This document shows, in pieces, positions 1 to 11,551 of a stretch of DNA of 64,000 nucleotides; position 1 is the stretch's first letter, and every line of letters begins with the position of its first letter. Location of the stretch: NCBI GenBank assembly GCA_030549335.1, contig CM060189.1:28791001-28855000 (forward strand), in the 5' to 3' direction. Below the pieces are notes generated by a model that had not been told where the DNA came from, ran no database searches, and saw nothing but the letters and a program-made list of their open reading frames with translations. The translations under genes were made by a program, and so were the position numbers. This DNA comes from Pontederia crassipes. Its lineage: Eukaryota > Streptophyta > Magnoliopsida > Commelinales > Pontederiaceae.

Positions 1-954
1 ATTTAATTTTTATTTTGTCTCGTTTAACCAAAAATTTTATAGTATAACATGTAAAGATATTATAACATGTGTGCATGTATAATTTATATATTATATTATG
101 CTTGTTTAATTATTGAATGCATAAGATGATACTGTCAGATGAGGAGATGGGTGTTGGGGTGGGGTAATTATTTTAGCCTGATTTTGTGAAGTTATTTTAT
201 GCTTTGATGTAGTCCTAGTCCACAGTCATGAAAGAATCATGTCTTAGGGATGACAACTAACAGGCGAGCAGATCAAACACATAAAGCATCCACCTCTGAC
301 TTGAATTCAAGAAGGACAAAGGGACATGATGATGCACTTTTAAGATCTTTATAGTCTCTTAATTTCGGAACGCAATCAAAACATATCCTTGGACAAGACT
401 TTAATTGTTTTTTTTATTTTTGTCCCGTTTAAACTAGGGACACTAGTCACCATAATTTCAATCCAATTTTCGAAAGTTTATTCGGATCCAAAATAAATCA
501 GAATCAAAAGATCGGATTGTCCAAAAAACTCGACACATTCTGAGCTGACCTCATAATCTGAATCATGACATTTAGTCCAGCCCAAAAATTTTATATTATA
601 ACATATAAGAATATTATAAAGTGGGTGCATGCATAATTTATATATTATAGTAGAATTTTAATTATACGAATGAATAATCTTATTTAGTATAGGTAATAAA
701 TTTTTTTAATCAGTTATAATTAAGACTTCATTTAAAATATTTTCATATAATAATAAATTAAATCAGACCAGTTGGGTACTAATCATCCACCGTGACCGGA
801 AAATGGGTCACCCGATCATTTATATTTAAGCAATTTATTTATTTTTTCTCCTCGAGATATATTCTTCCCGATTGACCATGCCAACAAAGGCAAATTATTT
901 TCAAACTATTTAAAGTTATTTTATCGTTTCAACACAGCATCTTGGTAGGCAATT
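1..954. other. AT-rich intergenic DNA, no gene seen
   Basis: No open reading frame of note and no recognised repeat boundary. A short stretch near 50-110 (tataacatgt and a poor TA-rich context) reappears in diverged form near 590-650, which suggests an old dispersed repeat or an old local duplication. Confidence 0.5.
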
Positions 955-1595
955 ATAGATTAAATATTCTCTAATGGACGTTTTCTCAATATTAACTTCC
1001 AACTTCACTTCGTAACAAAATGTTTTTCAACTTTTAACTTATTTCATCAATTATCCTTTTGATATGTGATCAATCGTTTCTCGATTACGTTAAAGTAGCA
1101 ATTTTCTCTCTCCTCCTCATGAGAAATTGAACGAAATGACATCATTAAAAAGTAAAATAAAATTTAAAAAAGGATCCACACATCTTTATCAATGAAATGT
1201 GGGGTACACCCTTGTGCGTGCTGGCGCAAAAAAAGAGAGAATCGTCGTCCTACGCGAGATTGCAGAGAAGGTGACGACCCCTCCTCCCCGCGGCATGCAC
1301 ATGAAAAGAGGGGTGACGCCAAAGGGGCGGCCAACGAGCACGAGAGGCGGTACCCCATTTCTAAGTTTTTAATTTTTAATTATATTACGTCAATCAATTT
1401 TTCACATGGAGGAAAGAGAAAATTGTCACGTGAACGTTAAAAAACGATCGACATGTCAAAAGGAAAAAAAGATAGTTGGTTAAGGACAATTGGTTAAACA
1501 AAGTTAAAAAATAAAGAATAATTTGATTATAAAATGAAGTTGAAGAATAACATTAAAAATGATGAAAATGAAAGCATATTTAATAAAATTTCTCA
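955..1595. mobile_element. Non-autonomous element with long terminal inverted repeats (copy 1, MULE-like)
   Basis: The left arm (about 955-1130) and the reverse complement of the right arm (about 1395-1590) align over more than 150 bp, including the shared stretch with ttttaactt, a tcaattatcctttt-like run and a gatcaatcg-like run. The middle (1195-1350) is GC-rich and holds only short reading frames. The same arm sequence recurs at the ends of the 7.2-8.2 kb element, so this is a family. Long arms with a GC-rich core resemble Mutator-like elements, but no 9-bp target duplication could be fixed, so the superfamily is an inference. Ends are good to about 20 bp. Confidence 0.6.
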
Positions 1596-3168
1596 CAACT
1601 CGTGGACCATGTGAGCGAAGACACGCTAGATGTTAAGAATGGGCGATGGCGAGTACAATTTAGTTGCACACGAAGAACATGAAGGTGCTTCAAAGCAATG
1701 ATTTCGTCGGGCGTATCACGAGCAGAAGCTTAGGAATTCTTGGGTCCCTATTTCGGAACATTGACGTGAGCTCAAGATCTCGATGCAAAGTAACCTCCAA
1801 TTTCCATGATCAGAAGGCTTGAGGGAAAAAAATTTAAATCAGCCTGGAGTGTCAAGATCAATACACGCAACAATTTTGAGACAATAATTTTACTAGAGTT
1901 GGTGTGCATCCATTGACTGCTGAAACGAGAAAGGCAAATCTAATGGCCTACTAATATTTGACTTTCTCGATTCAATTATTTCAAAAAAGTTGGATACATT
2001 AGAAGATTTCTTTGTACCAAATACTTTGGACATAATATGTCCTCATCACTCAGAAAAGAACAAAAGAAAACAATAAAGCACAAAAAAAGAAACGATAGAA
2101 GTTTTCATCTCAGGCCTAATACAATCACAAGAGGACATATTGCAGCAAGCATATCCAAAAAGCCGGATTATAGTTGAATAAGAGCTCAGTCAACGAAAAA
2201 TCCTTTGAATTCAGTGACTAGACAGTGAACCCAGCCAGCAATGGCCCAGCATTAACAACTGGCATGGCAATGCTTTTCGTTAGACTGGTTACACCACCGA
2301 ATCTAAAACTATCAATCTTTCTCAAAGTTCAAACAAACAAACAAACATAAAAGACCAACAAACTTCATCCTTCTTCCTTTTTTTTCTTTACTATTCTGTA
2401 AACAAAGAACCAGCTCTAGATGTGTACCTCCAAATAAGTAGACATGTTACTTTCCAGGATGTGACCATTTCAATGTAGATTGAAATTTCATCAAACAGAA
2501 CGTGCAAACGCACGAACTAAAATTCCGATATACAACACCTCTTGGGACCAATTGCCGAATGGAATATATGAGGGTGATGGACTAAGTCTCTAGTTGAGGG
2601 TTCTTATGGACAGCCTTCTTGATAGGTTGACAAAATCTCACCTTAAGGAAAGGTCAATTGTATCGTGCCAATTGCCGTCCTTAGTGTATCACAAAGTATG
2701 AAATTCCGGAGAGATCATACAGTGTTAGCAGAAAGATCTGTGCTGCATCCTGATTAATTTTCAGTTGATTTAATCATTCTGCTATAACTACACAAAGGGA
2801 TCAGATACAGAGCAAAATCAAGAGGAAGCATACCATATATGACAACACTGTTTTAGTATTGCGTAAAAGAGAAAAATAGCTGGACAATTACAGGGCAAGG
2901 ACTAAGAACAACATCACATAGTATATCACTTGGAGAATTCAAGGTGCAAAGTCATTTCATTTTACAGGCTGTGATAGAAGATACATACAACAACATTACC
3001 TATTCATAATTATTTGTCTGGCGATGAGACATCGTCACCTTATATCATCACCGTGATCAACCTTTCTTCATCCATCTCGGAATTCTTCATATGCTTGGTA
3101 AACCGGCCTGCATCTGTAATTTACTAGCAAAAAAAAAAGCTGCACATTTGTGGTTCGCCACCATCTAA
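1596..3168. other. Intergenic DNA and probable 3' flank of the ROH1-like gene
   Basis: No reading frame with recognisable homology. The last few hundred bases before 3169 lie downstream of the minus-strand ROH1-like stop codon and should include its 3' UTR and poly(A) site, whose position cannot be fixed from sequence alone. Confidence 0.45.
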
Positions 3169-4386
3169 TCACTCCGGATTGTGAGCCTTGCTCAGGCAAT
3201 CCAGACCTTCAGTTCGGCTCCGCACAATCCTATGGAAGACCTCACGCACCTGGCGCTCCAGCGGCTCCAAGCTTTCCTTCAAAGATTCGCAGACCGCAGC
3301 CAGCTCGTCCACCTCTTGCCTCACCTCCGTTTCTTTCTCTTTGGACAAGGGGAAGTCCACAGGATCCAACAGCTCTGCCAAATGGCGGGTGCATTTCTCG
3401 ATCTGGTGGATCTCCTTCAGTAGCCCGCACGAGTTCTTCCTGTCTTTCCTCTTGGACTCCTCGAGGATGCGCTCATGCAGGGACGTGAGCGCGCCGGCCC
3501 ACTGGAAGGTCCGGGGCACCGAGAAATGGGTCTGGAGGCCGCGGTCCTGGCACGGGATGGCCGCCACGAGCGTCCACATCACGAACAGAAGCACCGAATT
3601 CATGGTGTACACAGGAACGGTGAGGCCGTTTGTAGCAACGACTTCATGAGCCCGGGGGGCGTTGAGGTTGTTCCCGATCGCCTGGAGCTGCTTCGCAGCA
3701 GACCAAGAACGGGAGACGCTCCAAGACAGGGACCTGAAGTGGCCAGCCCCTCCGCCGCTGCCGCTGCCGCTGCGACGGTGGTGCGGTTCCTTGGAGCGGC
3801 CGAAAGAGCGGTTGCGATGGTTGACGAGGGAGCCTCCCGCTGCCTCCTTCTCGTCGAGCATGAGAAGTGTGAGGTCGGTAACGGCCTTGCGGGCGCGGCG
3901 AAGCTGGCCCTCGCCAAGGGGCCTGCCAGCTTCACCCCCGACGGCAGCAAGGACGATCTCGAGGTGGTGGCGCCACTGGCGGAGCTGCTCCACGCCGTCG
4001 CGGACGGCGTTGCAGACGTCCAGCGCCTTGACGGCACGCTCGAAAAAGTCGGTGACGAGGCGGTCAAGCGGGGGGCGGGCGAGGCGGTTGCGGTTGAAGA
4101 GGATGGCGCGGAACTCCTCCTGACATATGAGGAAAGTGTCGAGCAGCTTGCGCATCCACGCAAGCGAGAGCGCATCGCTGTCGCCGGCGAGGTCCGCAAA
4201 GAGGTCCGCCACGTGCCTCTGGAACACCTCAAGCTCCAGATCGTGCCCTCCTCCCCCGCCGCCGGAGCCCGGGTCGCCACCGGTGTGTCCGTCCATGGCG
4301 TGTACCTGGTCTCGCCGTATGCTCAGGATCGACCGTCCAATTGCCGCGAACGGCACCGACGATCCCTGGTAGTCCGTCGCCGGCAT
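3169..4386 (-). CDS. ROH1/BYPASS1-family protein (DUF793)
   Basis: A single uninterrupted frame encodes 405 residues. It opens with [10 protein letters not shown] and then [12 protein letters not shown], the signature start of plant ROH1 proteins; this is why the ATG at 4386 is preferred to one six codons upstream. A glycine-rich linker lies at residues 40-47, followed by a long mainly alpha-helical region with [14 protein letters not shown] and [14 protein letters not shown] Ser/Gly/Arg-rich low-complexity stretch at about 193-228 precedes one hydrophobic segment (about 258-279). The C-terminal helices (300-390) are rich in Glu and Lys and probably coiled coil. Length fits the family (about 400). 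ROH1 proteins are known to interact with exocyst subunit EXO70 in seed coat and pollen, and BPS1 limits a mobile root-derived signal. The role here is inferred from family only. Confidence 0.93.
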   Translation of the reverse strand: MPATDYQGSSVPFAAIGRSILSIRRDQVHAMDGHTGGDPGSGGGGGGHDLELEVFQRHVADLFADLAGDSDALSLAWMRKLLDTFLICQEEFRAILFNRNRLARPPLDRLVTDFFERAVKALDVCNAVRDGVEQLRQWRHHLEIVLAAVGGEAGRPLGEGQLRRARKAVTDLTLLMLDEKEAAGGSLVNHRNRSFGRSKEPHHRRSGSGSGGGAGHFRSLSWSVSRSWSAAKQLQAIGNNLNAPRAHEVVATNGLTVPVYTMNSVLLFVMWTLVAAIPCQDRGLQTHFSVPRTFQWAGALTSLHERILEESKRKDRKNSCGLLKEIHQIEKCTRHLAELLDPVDFPLSKEKETEVRQEVDELAAVCESLKESLEPLERQVREVFHRIVRSRTEGLDCLSKAHNPE

Positions 4387-4735
4387 GATCGCTCGCTCCC
4401 CCACAAAAAATGATGCCCTAGAATTTCCTCGGCCTCACGGATCAAAAGCACCAAATTGGGAGGAAATTCTATCCAAAAAAATACAGGAAAAAAGGTGTCT
4501 TTTCCCGATCAAAGACTCCAATTTTAATCTCCAAAACACCGCAAAAAAAAGAATCAAAGAAGCACAGATCGGCAAACCCCTGAAATCTGGAATCAAATTG
4601 GTGGAGATGCTGCAGCAATAGAAAGGAAATTGGATTCAGAAACCCTCGAAACTCCCAATTGTGAATTGGGAACTTGAGATTGAACGTGGGATTTGTTCTT
4701 GTTTCGCCTGTTCTTTTTTCTTCCTTTTTTTTCCG
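4387..4735 (-). other. Probable 5' untranslated leader of the ROH1-like gene
   Basis: This stretch separates the ROH1-like start codon from a TATA-like element at 4761-4773. It has short A/T tracts and no upstream frame that looks conserved. The extent is inferred from the TATA position, not from a transcript. Confidence 0.4.
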
Positions 4736-4760
4736 TAGGTTCTGAAGACTTCCAAATGCG

Positions 4761-4817
4761 GTAATAATATAAGGGGGACGGATGGAGACGAGAACACGTG
4801 ACGGCGGACGGCACGTG
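4761..4817 (-). promoter_or_regulatory. Putative promoter of the ROH1-like gene: TATA-like box and two G-boxes
   Basis: Read on the minus strand, CACGTG occurs at 4812-4817 and again at 4795-4800, followed by a TATA-like CTTATATTATT at 4763-4773. The order G-box, G-box, TATA, leader, start codon fits a plant class II promoter. CACGTG is the known core bound by bZIP and bHLH factors; which factor acts here is unknown. Further upstream (4830-4900) the DNA is GC-rich. Confidence 0.45.
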
Positions 4818-4904
4818 GTAGGATGAGGTCCTCGGTGACCGAACCGGTTCTTCCGGACGGTCCGAACCGAGGCGGTTTTATCCGGGTCGCGTCCGTTCTA
4901 ATGA

Positions 4905-6350
4905 TGGCACTTGCTCGATTTTTCTTATTACTTTTATTGAAAAAAATGTTGGCATTGCTTTCTAATAGTTAAATAATCTAGAAACAAATTTTGATCATAG
5001 ATTCACACTTTTCGACCTTTGTATGGTTGAAGTCAAATTTGATATTTATTTAAATTAATAAATTAAATTAATCGAAATGGGATAGAATGCTAACTGGGGG
5101 GGGGGGGGGGGGGGGTTTATAATATATAACAATAATAATCCCATGAAAATAGTGTCGTCTGACTGGAATGTCTCTGGCCAATGAGAAGAGATGGATTAGA
5201 GAACAAGTACAATGGACAATTAATCACTAAATGTATTAAAAATTAAATGATATATTTATTTATTTTATTTGAAGTGTGTCACATGGTCGAAAACGAAGTC
5301 TCAACCGTCTCAACTTTGGACCGTTGATGCAGCCCAGTGGCAAAGAGTACAAGGAAATCAAGCTTAAAGATTAAAAATTAACTTGTTATATAAAGTCAAA
5401 GAATATATTGATGTATCAAATTTAAATTTAAAACTAAAAACCTCTTAAAATATTTGTTATATCATTAAAAGATAAATAAAAATTGTCATGACAAATATTT
5501 TTAAGAACTCTTGTACCAGTGTATAGTATATAATTTACTTCTCATGTGTCAAGAGAACTCATGTTTCACAAATTAAAATGAAATATATCATCTTAAAAAC
5601 ATGATACTTAACCTCTATAGGTCCGATTATAATTAAAATCTATTATTTATATTAAAAGATATCATATTACGCTTCATGCATCATTATATATATATATATA
5701 TATATATGTTGTGAATAAATATCCAGCAATCCCATCCCATCGATTGATTGGATATTTTAGTTAAATTAAATTATCTTTAATTATTTTAGAGATTTTATGT
5801 GATTAAAAATAAAAATATAAAAATAAAATTAAAATATTTTTGAGGTTTTAAAATAAAATACTAAATATATCTTTATATTGAAAAGTTAAAATGAAAAAAA
5901 TAAAAAAAATAGTAAAATAATCTGATCACTCGATAGGATCGGATTGAATCAAATTGGTTATCCAAAAAGAACTCAATTAATTTGCAATCACGAAAAAAAC
6001 GAGCACCCCAAAATTGATTGACCAAGTAAAGCTTTGCAAAAGTGCACTTATTTTATAGTTTATAAATTTAAACTTTACACGATTCAAAATTGTGTTGTAA
6101 AAAAATTAGAAAAAATAAATTTAAATACCTGACAAAGGAAATAAAATAATGATGGTATAAAAATTTGGCAGAGGAATGCATTTTCATTATTTATAATTTA
6201 AATTGACAGCAGTCCGAAGTATGTGTTTCTGCTTTAACCAACTATTCGAATCTCCATTAATGCAAGCTGACTCTAGCACATGTTTATTGAATCTACTTCT
6301 TGGATTTAAGTCGCATTGTTCTAGTAAATAAATATGAAAATGTTGAATAA
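4905..6350. other. AT-rich intergenic DNA with simple repeats
   Basis: Contains a run of 20 G at 5096-5115 and a (TA)n tract at about 5684-5707. No reading frame with recognisable homology and no clear transposon ends were found. Confidence 0.5.
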
Positions 6351-6535
6351 AACAGAATAAGAAAATGTTTTCCAATTATCAAAAAATGATAAAGCGGTCG
6401 TGATTCATTATTGCTGCTGCATGTAGCCTGCAAGAGAGAGAGAGAGAGAGAGAGAAACAGAATAAGAAAATGTTTTCCAATTATCAAAAAATGATAAAGC
6501 GGTCGCGATTCATTATTGCTGCTGCATGTAGCCTG

Positions 6536-6585
<50 letters not shown>
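6351..6585. repeat. Tandem duplication of about 105 bp, each copy ending in a (GA)n tract
   Basis: Copy 1 runs from 6351 to about 6454 and copy 2 from 6456 to about 6585. Outside the GA tracts the copies differ by one base (gcggtcgtg against gcggtcgcg). The GA tract is about 24 bp in copy 1 and about 47 bp in copy 2. The near identity implies a recent event. Confidence 0.9.
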
Positions 6586-6587
<2 letters not shown>

Positions 6588-7234
6588 AATAAAACATGTT
6601 CCCCTGGATCTCCTGCTCTGATGGCAACAATCCACCACCCACCCAACCAATCGAGGCGAAGTTGATGGAATGATATGAGTTGGATTCTTGTCATATCATC
6701 CTTTAATCAAGACTCGTTATATGAGCAGAGAGAGGAAAGATAGCGAGAGCTTTATTTTTATTTTTTTACATCCTAACTAATTTGGTAAATTGCTCTAAGT
6801 ATTAATGATGACATATGAAGTTTCACTCAATTTTTTTTACATGAAATCGAAATTTTATTTAAGAAACATCTTATAACTTCACCTCAATTCTTATTATTGG
6901 GAATGTTCCAATACATTTAGGATAGAGAAAGAGAGTCATGCAACGATAAAAAATATTTTCACTTTTCTAGCCATCATTTCTTATAAAGATACAATCGATT
7001 AGCATAATTGTGCCTAGTGGAAGCTAGCGGCGTCAGGTTCGATTTCTGAAATTTAGTAGTCTGAATATTATGATCCGAGTGAGTATAAAAAAAACTTTAG
7101 AAAGAAAAAATAGCTCGATATAGATTTGGGTAAAAGAATTTGCATCTATAGATGTACAGTTAAATGTTTTTTTTATGAAATAATAAGCCCATCAAGTGCT
7201 ACATATTTTCTCTTATTTATTTTTTACTTACAAA
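6586..7234. other. Intergenic DNA, no gene seen
   Basis: No supported coding region. Around 7010-7045 a tgcctagtgg box and a ggttcgattt box lie close together, resembling RNA polymerase III A and B boxes, but the spacing is too short for a tRNA gene. Confidence 0.4.
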
Positions 7235-8205
7235 GAAAATTTATTTTCTCTACTATTAAATATTTTCAACTTTGACCACTTTCTCAACGTTATTCTCTAA
7301 TTTCACTTTTGCAATAAGATGGCCGTTCATTTTTTAATTTGTTTTACCATTATCATTCTAACCTATGATCATTACCAGATTATCCACTTGACGTGACGTC
7401 CGCGTGATTCTTTCTCTCTCATTCACGCAAGCAAGTGGATGGCGTGACATCATTAGGAAAATAAAATAATATTTAAATTGATAAATAAAAAAATTAACAA
7501 ATGGGGGCGGCGCCCCTCTACCACCTTCGATCGTCAGATGAGAGGCGGCCAGGAGCGGACTCAACCCAAAAATCAGGGGGGCATATGTATAAGTATTATA
7601 CTTATTTTACTTTTTTTACAAATCTTTATATGAAATATATATAATATTATATAGGGGATAAAAAATTTGAGAGGGGCCAAGGCCGCCCTCAAAATCCCTT
7701 GGGTCCGTCCCTGGAGGCGGCGCCCCTCTGCCGGTATGGTTGGGGTTGGGGGGTCGCTTTTCCCTCTATTCCACTCTCATCCTCGTCAGTCGTGGCCCTC
7801 GTCGGAGGGTGCCCTCCGTCCGACAGATAGGCCTTGTTAGCCTTCTGCTCGGCCCTCTCCTAGCAGCACATCGACATCTTCGCATCGTCGACGGGAGTCG
7901 ATTGCTGCTTAGGCGGTTGGCACGGCATGAACTACAATCTGAAAATTGGTCGGGTCGTCGACATATCACTTCGCGGCGAGTCGATTGCAGAGGGACGTTG
8001 TCCCATTTTTTATTTTTCAAAAATTTATTTTAATGATTCCACATCACCCATTTGTTCAAGTGGAAGGAAAAGAAGAGTGCCATGTCGATTGAGCAATCAA
8101 AAAATGATCGATCACTGATTAAAAGGATAATTAGTGAAACAAGTTAAAAGATGGAGAACGTGAAGTTGTAGGGCAGCATTGGGAAAATGTGTTGAGTGAA
8201 ATTTA
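7235..8205. mobile_element. Non-autonomous element with long terminal inverted repeats (copy 2, MULE-like), carrying a nested hAT MITE
   Basis: The left arm (about 7235-7400) pairs with the reverse complement of the right arm (about 8040-8205). The arms belong to the same family as those of the element at 0.95-1.6 kb: both share a ttttaactt run, a taattatccttttaat-like run and a gatc-rich stretch. The core (7500-8000) is GC-rich and was split by a 164-bp hAT MITE. Short reading frames in the core show no recognisable protein. Superfamily assignment is an inference. Confidence 0.6.
7550..7713. mobile_element. hAT-type MITE, 164 bp, with 8-bp target duplication
   Basis: The element starts caggagcggactcaa and its other end, read in reverse, starts cagggacggacccaa, a terminal inverted repeat close to the CAGGGGCGG-type ends of plant hAT elements. 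It is flanked on both sides by the identical 8-mer gaggcggc (7542-7549 and 7714-7721), the size hAT transposases create. It carries no coding capacity. It lies inside the GC-rich core of the 7.2-8.2 kb element, so it inserted later. Confidence 0.88.
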
Positions 8206-8772
8206 CCCTTTTCTTCGGTAATTCATTGGCTATATTGATTTTTTGCATCTTCCTAATTGTAGAGATGGAAGGGAGGGCATATTTAGTTTTATTATTGTTA
8301 TTTTATGAACAATAATATTGGACTATAATATACGATCCATTTAAAATGTATAAAAAAATTGGAAAATCAACAAGGAAGATGATAGAATAGTAAAATAATA
8401 CTACCTAAGCGAAAATGTTTTGCTCCTCCAAAGTCGGAACTTCTACAACTCCTTTTACTCTTCAATTTATTTCAATGGTTATATTTGTCCATTTATGTAA
8501 TCTACCCACCCAAAGGTGAAAAAGAAGATAACTTAAAAGTGAACATGCACAAACCAATCAGATAATGAACTGGTGTAGTCGACCCAAAGATTAATCCAAT
8601 GACGACAGATTTGAATATTTTATCGGATCATTAGGAATTTTATAGTGTCAAAAAAAGGAATTAGATAACGGGCATAAGATTTTCGCATGTGACATAGAAA
8701 AATGTATGGCAGAGCATGGAGCGAACGAGAAGGATTATGAATATGGGTAGGAGGATTCACCGAACTTGATGA

Positions 8773-9278
8773 CTAAGGAGGGCCTTGGCCCCTAACTTTT
8801 TAAAGTATTATATATATTACTAATATGTATTACTATTATATATATCATATATATAGTAAGCTCCCCCCTAAATTTTGTGAAATTAACATAATTAAGGTGT
8901 CCTTAACTTTTTGAAATATTATATATATAGTATATAATAAGATTCTTACTCATTTTGTGAACTTAACATAATTATAATATGCTATTATATTTATGAGAGA
9001 ATATATTGTATGTTTATAATAGATTTACACTATATTATGTGTATATATGAACATATAACATATGTACTAATAATTTTGATTTCTTTCTATAACAAATTAA
9101 ATTAGTTAGTTAAGTAATAAAATGTGTTATTCTTTAACATGATAAACACAAAAAAAGATATACATGATGAATAACAAAAAAATTAAATTAAAAGAAAATA
9201 ATATTTATAGTTTTAAGTTATATTCTAAAATAATATTTTTTATGTTTTAATTTGGTTAAAAAAATTATTAGTTATATA

Positions 9279-9326
<48 letters not shown>

Positions 9327-9401
9327 TGTAGATATACATTTTATCAATTTTTACTATCTGCATTTGACCCTCCCTAAGTTCTCATCTTGGCTCCGGCCCT
9401 G
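8773..9401. mobile_element. hAT-like non-autonomous element, about 630 bp
   Basis: The left end has aaggagggccttggcccc; the right end read in reverse gives cagggccggagccaag. The flanks ttgatgac (8766-8773) and ttgatgag (9402-9409) match at seven of eight positions, fitting a hAT target duplication. The interior is very AT-rich, with a (TG)n(TA)n tract at about 9282-9321, and has no coding frame. Confidence 0.65.
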
Positions 9402-11123
9402 TTGATGAGCCAATCCGAATCAGTTTGGATCAAGTCGGGTTGGATCCGACTCGAACCGAATTCGACTTGACAATCGGGTTGGGTACGGGTTAGATTTTTT
9501 TCAAACCAAGTCGACCCGACACGATGGATCTAATTTTTTATTTTTTTTTCTATTTTATTTAAAATTAAGCTTATATTTGATTTAAAAGTTCTAAAAAATT
9601 GAAATAAAACATTTTAAGTACAGAAATAATATTTAACGTTTAAACTTATTTTATGCTTTAAAATAAATGTTAAAATATTATATGAATATAAAATAGTAAG
9701 AAAATTTAAAAACATGGTTGATTGGGTTACCTGACCACCCGTCGAATTTGAGGCCCCAAAACCTCTTGACCCAACCCGATCAGATTTGTCGGGTCAGATT
9801 TATTGTTAGGTCCAACCCGATCAACACCTCTAAATATGAGATTCACACTTTCTTTGGATGAAGATTTATTATTCAATTAATATTAAATTCTATTTTTTAG
9901 AGTTTGCTATTCTTCAAAATTTTCCATTATTTATTTAATATATGGATCATTGTATGCATATTAGAACAAAAAAAGGATATGTAACTTTTACATTGATTGA
10001 AGGAATTGCAGTGGTTAAGAATACATAATCGCTCTTTCTAATGACTTAAACTCTTATAAAAAGTGTATTTCTTCCTTTGTTGTCCACGTAATGGGCTGTG
10101 CTAGATTAAGTCGTTCTTTCTAACGGCTTAAGTTTTTAAAAAGATTAGTTAGCACATAAAATTTAAAAGTAACGACAATTTTTTTATAGGAGTGTCTGTT
10201 TTGTTGTAGGCTCATTCGTAATAGGGCTTCAGAATGGTAAATTCCAATCAAATTAATGATTCTAAAAATTAAAATTGGAACTACTAACTCCGATTAGTCC
10301 GGGAAGAGCACTATGCTGATCAACTGGGGAAATCAAAATTAATTTATGTATAAAAGACTATTTTAACATTGATACAAAAATTCTCTGTCTTATATATAAA
10401 AGCCTAGCAACCATTCAAATTATTATTATATTTTCGCTCTCAATTTAGTCGTAATATTTTATTGTATTCTCTCTTTTTCTCCACTCTGTCAAAATGTTAG
10501 AAATTTTCTCCCGTATAGAGGATCAAGATAACTAGGGCAAGAAAAGAATACATAGAGAATTCTATACTAGAAGAAGGAGAATAAGAAAGGATCAATAAAA
10601 AAAGGATTTTTACATTAAAACTTCAAAGATATGTAAAGAGGATTAAACTCTTTCTTCTTCCTTGATATTAACAAATGTTCTGAAACTAAAAGTCTGAAAG
10701 TGATATTTCACAACTTGACTTACGGTAGGGAGATATTAGGCTTTGCAAAAGTTAAATACATGATATTCACCTTGGAGGCTAATCTAAAGGTCTTTGCATG
10801 ATTTAGTATTGACTCTTTCATTTTTTTTGTTTTTGAATTTGGTTCTACTTTTTTCCTGTCTTTGGACACTGCCTTTTGTTTTTGTTTTTGTTCTTTTTTC
10901 CTTTTCTTAAATTTAAGCGTGTTCTTGGGAGTAAGTATTAGGGTGGATTAATATGCTGTCAACTTAAACAGCAAAAAGTAATTACATGTTCAAATTCTTC
11001 CTGCATATATATCGTTGGTTTCCCATTTGTGGTGCTGTGATTGGAGTTCATTTATTTGATTGACATATTTTGTACACTTGTTTCTATCACAATCGAGGCA
11101 CTAAAGGTTTGTGCATGCGACAG
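9402..11123. other. AT-rich intergenic DNA
   Basis: About 9410-9830 holds an inverted arrangement of cgggttgggt-like and gacccgacc-like words, probably an old terminal-inverted-repeat element whose ends I could not fix. The last 150 bp before 11124 look like an intron remnant ending in the acceptor gcatgcgacag. No gene is supported. Confidence 0.45.
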
Positions 11124-11363
11124 ATGGAATTGTGTATAATGCTTCTGGAGTGTTGTAGTCAAGAGAGAACATACCTCCGCTACTATGGTCTTCTTGGGCA
11201 ACGATTTTGCATGATTAATAAAATTCATCAGGAGAATTTTGAGAAATGTTTTGTTGAGCAGTATTCCATGATACATCGTCTTGAAACTAACAAGCTAAGA
11301 AATGTAGCAAAATTTTTTGCTCATTTACTTGCAACAAAGAACTCCGCCTATGTTTTATAGCTG
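11124..11363 (+). pseudogene. Orphan exon of splicing factor CWC22 (MIF4G region), broken
   Basis: After an acceptor-like acag, the frame reads MELCIMLLECCSQERTYLRY and then GQRFCMINK, FEKCFVEQYSMIHRLETNK and LRNVAKFFAHLL, an almost unmistakable match to the end of the MIF4G domain of CWC22, a spliceosome protein that helps load the exon junction complex. After AHLL the match frays: expected conserved residues are altered or lost and a stop appears at 11358-11360. The exon is then cut by RTE-related DNA at about 11364. No other CWC22 exon was found in the window, so this is a gene fragment, not a working gene. It could be a captured exon or the last remnant of a duplicated gene. Confidence 0.85.
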
Positions 11364-11551
11364 GTCCCAAGCCCGGATAAAGGAGGAGGGTTGTGTTAGG
11401 CCCCGACAGCCAGTGTAAAACTCTGTCGAATCTCATGAACATGGATCATACGACGCTCGAATCTCATGAACATGGATCAACGAAGCGTCGTATGATCCAT
11501 GTAGCCGACCCCACCTAGTGGGATAAGACTTTGTTGTTGTTGTTGTTGTTG
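11364..11551 (+). mobile_element. Compact RTE-derived element: putative RTE leader joined to RTE 3' end, TTG tail
   Basis: From about 11485 it matches the RTE 3' terminus seen at 37733-37789, with gtagccgaccccacctag and then a (TTG)n tail. The first half (11364-11425, ggtcccaagcccggataaag) is not the sequence that precedes this end in the longer copies; I recall it as typical of plant RTE leaders, which would make this a copy lacking the whole coding region. An exact 17-bp inverted repeat (11440-11456 with 11485-11501) can form a stem, and a 23-bp exact direct repeat occurs at 11426-11448 and 11457-11479. The leader identity is from memory and unverified. Confidence 0.65.

Noticed and set aside
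3475-4413. 312-codon open frame on the plus strand
   Set aside because: It lies antisense to the ROH1-like gene, whose protein is clearly conserved. High GC leaves few stops on the other strand, and the translation has no recognisable domain.
6293-6694. 133-codon minus-strand frame with Ser-Leu runs
   Set aside because: The Ser-Leu runs are just translated GA/CT tracts in a tandem duplication.
6998-7060. tRNA or tRNA-derived SINE
   Set aside because: Box A-like tgcctagtgg and box B-like ggttcgattt are present, but the distance is too short and no cloverleaf can be drawn.
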